The translations under genes were made by a program, and so were the position numbers. 13,290 nucleotides of DNA from CAYZQE01 sp964480635 (lineage in GTDB: Bacteria > Pseudomonadota > Gammaproteobacteria > GCA-001735895). Location of the stretch: positions 1 to 13,290 of the forward strand of contig CAYZQE010000066.1 of the NCBI GenBank assembly GCA_964480635.1, written 5' to 3'. Shown here in pieces: positions 1 through 5,946 of the stretch; within the stretch, counting starts at the first letter, position 1; each line of letters starts with the position of its first letter. Below the pieces are notes generated by a model. It was not told where the DNA came from, made no database searches, and worked only from the letters and a program-made list of their open reading frames with translations.

Positions 1-39
1 GCGACTTTTAAACTAAAAATCTAATATAAAAACACTCAT

Positions 40-67
40 TTAACATTCAAAGTTAAAGATTTACACT
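40..67 (+). promoter_or_regulatory. Possible sigma-70 promoter of the PilZ gene
   Basis: A -35-like TTAACA (40-45) and a -10-like TACACT (62-67) are separated by 16 bases. Transcription would start near 74 and leave a leader of about 34 bases before the ATG at 108. The surroundings are very AT-rich, so chance matches are likely. Nothing else is visible in the first 107 bases. Confidence 0.25.
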
Positions 68-107
68 ATGCTACCGATACAATCATTAAAAGTGAAAGAA
101 CAATTCA

Positions 108-767
108 ATGTCTGATCAATTTAAAGCCATTAATGGTGATATTTTACAATTACAGTTTTTACCAGCTACGGATGGCAGGCGCTATAACGTCACTGTTTTA
201 GGGTTTTTAGAAAAACACAGTTTAATTGTCGCTACGCCTAAGAAAGATGGCAATTATATGATTTTGCGAGAAGGGCAATTATTTACTGCCCGTATGATGC
301 ATGGCACGTGCGTTGCTGGTTTTCAAACCCAAGTGATTAAATCAGTCTCGACGCCCTACCCTTATGTGCATTTAAAAATACCCGATACCTTTCAGAAAAA
401 ACAAGTTCGCATCACTCGTCGCGCTGATATTTCCTTACCCATTACAGTCACTAACATTAAAAAATCAAATCTAATTAAGAGAGAAGTAGCAACCATTATT
501 GATCTTTCCCTTTTAGGCTGTCGCATGGTGTCTGAAAATATTTTAGGCTCTGATGGTGATATGTTAAAACTCAATATGACCATCAAACTGTTTGATTATG
601 ATTACATCATGTCGATTACCGCTCAGGTAAAACGCGTTGAAGAAAGCCTGCATGACGATGAGCTTTTATTTGAATATGGCTTAGCCTTCCAAGACTTAGG
701 GGAACAAGCATCATTAGTTATTGGGTCACAGGTTAATGAAGCTTTGATTGGTGAATATTTAGAGTAG
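108..767 (+). CDS. YcgR-like PilZ-domain cyclic-di-GMP receptor
   Basis: This 219-residue soluble protein has a two-domain layout like YcgR: an N-terminal beta-rich domain (about 10-90) and a C-terminal PilZ domain (about 98-215). The two hallmarks of c-di-GMP binding are present. An RxxxR motif (R101 to R105, RITRR) sits at the domain junction, followed by DxSxxG (DLSLLG, 132-137). The closing strand YGLAF (190-194) is also typical of PilZ. YcgR proteins bind c-di-GMP and slow the flagellar motor, but no flagellar gene lies in this window, so the output (motility, polysaccharide or other) is undetermined. The start has only a weak purine-rich site (GAAAGA, 94-99). The gene converges on the permease gene, with 30 bases between stops and no convincing terminator. 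The family call is firm; the physiological role is inference. Confidence 0.85.
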   Translation: MSDQFKAINGDILQLQFLPATDGRRYNVTVLGFLEKHSLIVATPKKDGNYMILREGQLFTARMMHGTCVAGFQTQVIKSVSTPYPYVHLKIPDTFQKKQVRITRRADISLPITVTNIKKSNLIKREVATIIDLSLLGCRMVSENILGSDGDMLKLNMTIKLFDYDYIMSITAQVKRVEESLHDDELLFEYGLAFQDLGEQASLVIGSQVNEALIGEYLE

Positions 768-797
768 ATTTAGATCTCTTTGTTGCAAAGCGCTTAA

Positions 798-2009
798 TTA
801 CACATCTCTTAAACCATCAGATGGCTCTATGTTTGATGCCCTATAGCCACCTAATATGGCGGCAAAGATAGCGGTGCATAGAGTAAGCGCTAAAGCCCAA
901 AAGAAATGTTCAGGTAATAAAAAACACAAATTATCATCTAAGCCTAGCTCAGGTGCCAATACTTTATTAATGACTGTTTCAGCTATTAAGTAGATCAAAA
1001 CGGCGACAAGCCAACCTAAAACCCCTGTATAAAATGCTTGAAATACAGGGAATAAAACGATTTTTCCACCTTGAAAACCAACTAAACGCAAGATACTCAA
1101 GTCTTTTTTCTTACGATCTACATTAGCCCATAAACTGGCGCCTAAGGACAATGCAAAACCAACAGCTCCGACAAAAGCAATAATCCAAAATATAATTGAT
1201 AAATTTTTATCGATGGACTGAATGGTTTGAATCTCGGTGGTATTCGATTTCACCCTAATCCCTTGTTGCTGCAATTCATTGACCAACTTTTCTATCTGAT
1301 AGATAGAATGTGTAAACAACCTGAATGAAGGATAATCACGCTTAGTCTCATCATGCTCATGGCCTTCCCAGCCCAGTTTGATCACTTCTTTACCATCTTT
1401 AAAATTTTCAGAGGCAACCAATAGGTCTAAACTAATATAGGCTATATTTCGACTTGTCACAGAAAGATCCGCCACATCAATGACTTTCACACTAATGTGT
1501 TCGCGCTCTCTTTTGCCACGGTATTGTCGGCTTAAACTTGCATCAATTCGGTCACCCTTTTTGACTCTTAATTTTTGCGCAGCATTATGACTTAAAACGA
1601 CTTGATAATAGCCGACGGGGCTTACAGCTAACTTATACAGCAAAGGGTCGCCGACTTTCGTGGCTATTAATTCAGTTGATAAAATTCGAGGCGACGTTTT
1701 ACTTTTAAGCTGAATAGTTGCCGCTAATGCACGTGTTTTAGGGATTATAAAGGCGACATCGTCTCGCGCTTGCATCGTTTTAAACCAATCAGCTCGATAA
1801 GCGCCACTGCCTATTGGTCTAATTTCTCTATTACTGGGGTTTTCAACTAGGTTACTCACCATGCTATTCACAATGCCAAATTTTAGCCCAAACAAAATCA
1901 TCATTGGGGCTAGCACAGAGGCTAGAGCAATAATAAAGCAGCTCGACATTTTCCATTCGTGGCTATAGTCTCTAAACGATAATGCAAATATAGTTTTAAA
2001 TTGACTCAC
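798..2009 (-). CDS. FtsX/LolC/MacB-type ABC transporter permease (TagS-like)
   Basis: This is a 403-residue inner-membrane permease with the four-helix FtsX plan. TM1 is at about 23-46, a periplasmic MacB-like domain spans about 47-269, and three C-terminal helices lie at about 270-296, 320-346 and 366-388. Between TM2 and TM3 is the cytoplasmic coupling stretch DLSILRLVGF (303-312), and the protein ends in the family-typical EPSDGLRDV. The start is GTG at 2009, supported by AGGA at 2016-2019 with six-base spacing; no ATG in this frame fits better. It is the last gene of the module and follows its ATPase partner after a 65-base gap that contains no further gene. LolCDE-type pairs drive mechanical work on the periplasmic side rather than simple transport. 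The context with a PpkA-like vWA protein suggests a TagS role, which is inference. Confidence 0.8.
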   Translation of the reverse strand: MSQFKTIFALSFRDYSHEWKMSSCFIIALASVLAPMMILFGLKFGIVNSMVSNLVENPSNREIRPIGSGAYRADWFKTMQARDDVAFIIPKTRALAATIQLKSKTSPRILSTELIATKVGDPLLYKLAVSPVGYYQVVLSHNAAQKLRVKKGDRIDASLSRQYRGKREREHISVKVIDVADLSVTSRNIAYISLDLLVASENFKDGKEVIKLGWEGHEHDETKRDYPSFRLFTHSIYQIEKLVNELQQQGIRVKSNTTEIQTIQSIDKNLSIIFWIIAFVGAVGFALSLGASLWANVDRKKKDLSILRLVGFQGGKIVLFPVFQAFYTGVLGWLVAVLIYLIAETVINKVLAPELGLDDNLCFLLPEHFFWALALTLCTAIFAAILGGYRASNIEPSDGLRDV

Positions 2010-2015
2010 AAAAGA

Positions 2016-2019
2016 TCCT
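2016..2019 (-). promoter_or_regulatory. Ribosome binding site fixing the permease GTG start
   Basis: AGGA on the minus strand lies six bases before the GTG at 2009. It is one of the few clear Shine-Dalgarno sites in this otherwise translationally coupled run, and it decides the unusual GTG start of the permease. Confidence 0.6.
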
Positions 2020-2074
2020 AAGTGGGTTCGGTGCCATTTGCATTATTTTCTTATCAAAATGAGCCACGTATTTT

Positions 2075-2800
2075 TTAATCTCTGAATGTTGATTCATAAA
2101 CATGGCCGTTTTCGACCACTTTAGATTCATGATGCAAGCTACGAAAATCCATTTTATAGACCTGTGCCCAATCATGACTGGCTATCACCATAGTTATTTT
2201 TAACCCTTTTACCAATTCCATCACTACTGCCATAATTTTACGCGCTGTTATCGGATCTAAGGATGCCGTAGGTTCGTCAGCAATCACTATTTTTGGGCGA
2301 TGTGAAAATGCTCGTGCAAATGATGCTCTTTGGCGCTCTCCCGCCGATAAAAACCCGGGTAATTTATCCAATTGGCGATGAATACCCATGACTTTTGAAA
2401 TAGAACGAATTGAGTCATCTTCGGGTAAGTTTAGTAATTGACGAGGTAAGTCGATGTTTTCTCTAACGGTTAAGTAGGGTAACAACCCACCTGTTTGTAA
2501 CACATAACCAATATGCTGCTTGCGAATTTCACTGAGCTTATTGTGCTTTTTTTTGCCCCATAATTGCTTAATATCAGAGACATTACCAAAACTAGTACTG
2601 AGATCAAACTGTTGCGCTTCATCTGGGTGTAAAGCCAGAGCAAGCATATCAAGTAGCGTACTTTTACCACAGCCACTATGCCCGACTAAGGCAATCGCCT
2701 CTTGGCTTTCAATTTTAATTTCGGGGACTTTCAAACGAAACCCGACACCATCTTCAACGCGCGATTTAACGACGTTTTTAAGCGAATAAATGACTGACAT
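2075..2800 (-). CDS. LolD/MacB-type ABC transporter ATPase (TagT-like)
   Basis: This is a 241-residue nucleotide-binding subunit for the permease downstream. All ABC motifs are intact: Walker A GHSGCGKST (40-48), Q-loop glutamine in VLQTGG (Q102), signature LSAGERQR (151-158), Walker B IVIADEP with D175 and E176, D-loop SLD, and switch histidine H209 in ASHD. I chose the ATG at 2800, giving MSVIYSLKNV. It lies five bases after the vWA stop codon and matches where LolD-like ATPases begin. An upstream ATG at 2878 would add 26 residues that merely overlap the vWA gene in another frame. No strong Shine-Dalgarno is seen, so translational coupling to the vWA gene is likely. The enzyme should hydrolyse ATP at the cytoplasmic face to drive the FtsX-like permease. 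The substrate or mechanical target is unknown. Confidence 0.88.
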   Translation of the reverse strand: MSVIYSLKNVVKSRVEDGVGFRLKVPEIKIESQEAIALVGHSGCGKSTLLDMLALALHPDEAQQFDLSTSFGNVSDIKQLWGKKKHNKLSEIRKQHIGYVLQTGGLLPYLTVRENIDLPRQLLNLPEDDSIRSISKVMGIHRQLDKLPGFLSAGERQRASFARAFSHRPKIVIADEPTASLDPITARKIMAVVMELVKGLKITMVIASHDWAQVYKMDFRSLHHESKVVENGHVYESTFRD

Positions 2801-2805
2801 TAAAC

Positions 2806-4791
2806 TTATGGTAACAAGTCTAATACAACCGGGAACACTGAATTTCCATTGACAGCCCCGCCACCTGGTGTCACCCATAGGTCGGTATGATCGTGTAAAG
2901 CTTGATAGTAGTTAATTTTACTTTCTAAACGATGCATAAATTCAATTTGTTCTTTTGCGCTCCATTCTTCCCAGTTATCCAAGGTTAAATTCATCACTTC
3001 GCCGGTATACGGCAAGTCTTCAATATATTCTCGCATATAACCCATTTCAGCCAAATTTGCCCCTGTACCCGAGGTGCTAGAACCCACGGCCGACGGATCA
3101 CGACTCACTGTCGCTGCTAAGCTTTGTAAATCGTCGATAAAGTTTTTAGGGCTTAGTACACCTTCTTCTGCCAATTCTAAAACTTGCTGCATGACACTTT
3201 TTAAATCACTTAACTGATCACGCGTTAGTAAGATACGTACATCAACTGATGACTTTTCTGGGTTTTTAAAATCACGGTCTATCATCCAAGCATTGAAAAA
3301 TTTGGGCAGGGGTTTGCCTTCTTCATTTTGTAAATAACGTAATCGTAGTGCATTACCTAATTTTGCCACTTTATTTTGTAATACCGTTAGCTCATTACTT
3401 TCCTCATTATCTGTATCGGGAATTGGAATCGGCGGTACGCCATTAACGGTTGCTAACACTTGTTGAGTTATTTGATTGGCCAAGGCTTCTAAAACGGTAC
3501 CAAATTCATCAACCTCACCCAATTTCACACCATAATAAAAATCACCGATGCCGGGGTAAAATGATAATGTTTTATAAAGCTCTGCAGCTCCATCATGGTC
3601 AGCCAAATCGGATGGTGTGCGTAAATGTAAAACCCAAATTGAAATACCTTTATCGTAAGCTAGTTGCCTTAAGCCATGAGCATCCAAGCGTGTCGCCCCT
3701 AATGAATCATGACTTTCTCTTGGGCCTGCATCGGTAATTAAAACGATATAACGAGCATCGAATCCATCCCAGTTAGAACTATCAATAGCTGATTTAATGC
3801 CTGCATAGGCATCTTCTCTAAAGTCTCTACTTGAAACTGTCGCAGGCTCTACCGTATTAACACGTGAAAAAAAACTTTCTGCATTGGTGCCTTCTTCGAT
3901 ACTGACGACAGAGCGCGTTAAATAATCAAGCTCAGGGACTTGCTCAATGTTATCTCTAAACGCGGTTAAACCAAAGCTCACTTGATTGTGCAAACCTTGC
4001 TTTGCAATAGTTGAGTACACTTTGCGTACAGCCTCTCTGGTTCTATCAATGTACGGCCCCATAGAAACGGTTGAATCAATAACAAAATGGATGCCACTAC
4101 GATAAGTATTGACTTGCTGCTTCATTTTTAATTTTTGATTATTATCTTCCAAAGGAACACTCGCCACTTGAAGTAAACGGCCTTGCTCATTGCCTATGTA
4201 GACATCTTCATGCTGTTTAATAGGCACTAGATAAAAGTTATTACGAATATCAACATGAGCTTCTGGCTGAATGGCTATGACGGGGGAGTTTTTACTAATG
4301 TGACCACTGGTCACTTCTTCATAGAGCTCTTGATATTCATCAATTTTATATTCTTCAACCATGCTTTTAATGATATCTTTTTCTTTAAACAACAACACTC
4401 GTTGAATATCTTGGGGGTCTTTAAAAGAAACCGTTAATGCTTGATTCCAGGTAATGGCCGAATGCTCTGGCATCCAACCCGCTAATTGTCCATAGCTACT
4501 TGAACCCACTTTTAACCACTGTGTTTCATCAACTATTTTACGTTCGTAAACGTAATACACACTAAAAGGCACAATCTCTTCTTTGTCTGCATTAAAACGA
4601 GCATCATCATAGAGCTGTGCATCTGGCACACTAAGCACCCTTTGGAATAGAGTTTGCTTACCTTCCATTAAAAGCGGCTTGATGGTTTGCGCCATAGCAA
4701 AAGGTGTCGACAATAAGCACACTAATAAAAGCAGCCCTGTTGATAATTGAATTTTTTTCATTTCCTTATTTCTACTATTTGTAAGCGCCAT
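2806..4791 (-). CDS. Secreted SH3-like / von Willebrand A protein resembling the periplasmic half of PpkA
   Basis: This 661-residue exported protein has a Sec signal peptide (about 11-34, ending FAMA before Q35). An SH3-like region (about 50-115) contains WLKVG and GWM. A vWA domain (about 231-445) has a recognisable metal-ion site: DSTVS (D239, T241, S243), T276 in LTAF and D354 in LITDAG. The C-terminal part includes EYIEDLPY (588-595) and ends VVLDLLP. From memory, the order and several motifs match the periplasmic region of the type VI secretion kinase PpkA, but the kinase domain and its helix are absent. The ATG at 4791 overlaps the preceding stop codon (TAATG), implying coupling. The alternative M11 at 4761 gives a more classical signal peptide, but its AAGGA lies only one base away. 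The vWA call is firm; the PpkA relation is moderate. Confidence 0.8.
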   Translation of the reverse strand: MALTNSRNKEMKKIQLSTGLLLLVCLLSTPFAMAQTIKPLLMEGKQTLFQRVLSVPDAQLYDDARFNADKEEIVPFSVYYVYERKIVDETQWLKVGSSSYGQLAGWMPEHSAITWNQALTVSFKDPQDIQRVLLFKEKDIIKSMVEEYKIDEYQELYEEVTSGHISKNSPVIAIQPEAHVDIRNNFYLVPIKQHEDVYIGNEQGRLLQVASVPLEDNNQKLKMKQQVNTYRSGIHFVIDSTVSMGPYIDRTREAVRKVYSTIAKQGLHNQVSFGLTAFRDNIEQVPELDYLTRSVVSIEEGTNAESFFSRVNTVEPATVSSRDFREDAYAGIKSAIDSSNWDGFDARYIVLITDAGPRESHDSLGATRLDAHGLRQLAYDKGISIWVLHLRTPSDLADHDGAAELYKTLSFYPGIGDFYYGVKLGEVDEFGTVLEALANQITQQVLATVNGVPPIPIPDTDNEESNELTVLQNKVAKLGNALRLRYLQNEEGKPLPKFFNAWMIDRDFKNPEKSSVDVRILLTRDQLSDLKSVMQQVLELAEEGVLSPKNFIDDLQSLAATVSRDPSAVGSSTSGTGANLAEMGYMREYIEDLPYTGEVMNLTLDNWEEWSAKEQIEFMHRLESKINYYQALHDHTDLWVTPGGGAVNGNSVFPVVLDLLP

Positions 4792-5378
4792 TACTTTAAA
4801 AAATTTAACAGTAATTGCTGTGCTGTTTTATTGCCTGAATTGGCTTCTGTTTCTGCCCATTGCTTCAAAACATCCATTTTTTGCTGTGCTTCAACATTGT
4901 TTCGATCTATAGCAATTCGATACCATTTATAGGCTTGAATTGGGTCTGCTTGATCTAACAAACTATTATCGGCATTAAATAAAATGGGGTCAGCCATTTC
5001 ACCCATCATTAAAATACTCGGCAAATGGCCTTCTCTTGCACAAAAGAAGAATAACAAATGTGCATTTTCCATATCATTATCGGCACGTTCAGCTAGTGCC
5101 TGTTGGTAAAGATTATCTAATGGATAGGGTCTATTTTTTTCTCTGGCTAAACGGATTAACTCCCGCGCCCCTAACGCGACAGGTGCCGTCGTTGGTCGAA
5201 CTATTTCTCCAGAAAATTTAGGCGTATTTTGATTCGAGCCTAAACTGATTTTCTCTGTTGTTGTGCCTGTACGCCCCGTAAAAAAAATAAACACCATCAA
5301 TAATGCAATAACCGCAATGATGCCCCAAATTAACGGGCTTTGTGATGTTGATTGATAATCTTGATTTGCTTGCGCCAT
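4791..5378 (-). CDS. Membrane-anchored Sel1/TPR-like protein of unknown function
   Basis: This 195-residue protein has a short polar N-terminus, one strong membrane helix (about 15-33) and a C-terminal helical region (about 85-195) that looks like degenerate Sel1/TPR repeats. The clearest repeat is DPIQAYKWYRIAIDRNN (145-161) followed by a paired helix. The orientation is probably a cytoplasmic N-terminus and a periplasmic repeat domain, but this is not certain. It is the first gene of the vWA/ABC module, and its stop overlaps the vWA start in a TAATG junction, which argues for a shared role. An 85-base gap separates it from lptE. No good Shine-Dalgarno precedes its ATG. It is not the DNA polymerase delta subunit HolA that usually follows lptE. 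A scaffold or partner for the vWA protein is a guess. Confidence 0.65.
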   Translation of the reverse strand: MAQANQDYQSTSQSPLIWGIIAVIALLMVFIFFTGRTGTTTEKISLGSNQNTPKFSGEIVRPTTAPVALGARELIRLAREKNRPYPLDNLYQQALAERADNDMENAHLLFFFCAREGHLPSILMMGEMADPILFNADNSLLDQADPIQAYKWYRIAIDRNNVEAQQKMDVLKQWAETEANSGNKTAQQLLLNFLK

Positions 5379-5460
5379 GGATGAGATATTTTAAGGTTGT
5401 TTAGTTTTTAAATTTGGCGCATATCGTGCCACAGCTAAGCATGTGAGCCAAGTATTTCAT

Positions 5461-5474
5461 TGTTTAATTAAACA
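5461..5474. repeat. 14-bp perfect palindrome at the lptE stop codon
   Basis: TGTTTAATTAAACA is fully self-complementary and contains the lptE TAA stop. It has no loop or T-run, so it is not a terminator. It could be a protein-binding site or simply AT-rich chance. The rest of the 85-base gap before the Sel1-like gene shows no convincing promoter. Confidence 0.4.
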
Positions 5475-5946
5475 GTTGCAGCTGATACAAGAGAATTCTC
5501 ACTAAACTTCTCTTCATTTCTTGATAAAGCTGCTGTTTTTCTCTATTTTTAGCCAATAACTGCGCTGTATCTAATTCAAATTCTCTACTTTGAGTGAGTG
5601 TTTTTTGTTCGACTAGCCATAAGTCTGAATTATTTTTTAGGGAATATTCGACGCGTATTTTTAATTGTTGAATCTGCAACCCTGTCGAAGATGATTTTGC
5701 CACCGTCATTTCAGGCAAAGTCTCAAAGCGCACCCTTAAAGATGATGCCTTACTATGAGCCCCCATTTTTGCACCGGCTTGCTTTAACTGCTTTATTAAT
5801 TCGTCATTAAACTCTTTGTCTTCACTCGGCGATAATTGCAAATATTTTAATTCAAGCGGTAAGCTTGCTTCCCCTTTTAAATGAAAGCCACAAGCCGCCA
5901 TCGTTAAAACAAAAAAGCTTAAAACAAATGCCGAAAAAATTTTCAT
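5464..5946 (-). CDS. lptE: LPS-assembly lipoprotein LptE
   Basis: LptE is the outer-membrane lipoprotein that plugs and supports the LptD barrel, which inserts lipopolysaccharide into the outer leaflet. At 160 residues it is of normal length. It has a lipoprotein signal (MKIFSAFVLSFFVLTMAAC) with the modified cysteine at C19, followed immediately by GFHLKG, the usual start of mature LptE. A small alpha/beta body follows, and the C-terminal 40 residues are charged and helical. Its ATG directly abuts the leuS stop (TAAATG), with no Shine-Dalgarno, so it is probably translated by coupling with leuS. The leuS-lptE pair is standard in gammaproteobacteria. What is unusual is that holA does not follow. 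Confidence 0.93.
   Translation of the reverse strand: MKIFSAFVLSFFVLTMAACGFHLKGEASLPLELKYLQLSPSEDKEFNDELIKQLKQAGAKMGAHSKASSLRVRFETLPEMTVAKSSSTGLQIQQLKIRVEYSLKNNSDLWLVEQKTLTQSREFELDTAQLLAKNREKQQLYQEMKRSLVRILLYQLQLFN

Noticed and set aside
778..790. CTTTG-TTG-CAAAG hairpin as a bidirectional terminator between the PilZ and permease genes
   Set aside because: Five base pairs with a three-base loop and no T-run on either strand; too weak to call.
2801..2878. N-terminal extension of the ABC ATPase from an ATG at 2878
   Set aside because: The extra 26 residues come from the out-of-frame end of the vWA gene, and ABC ATPases of this type start at the MSVIYSL position.
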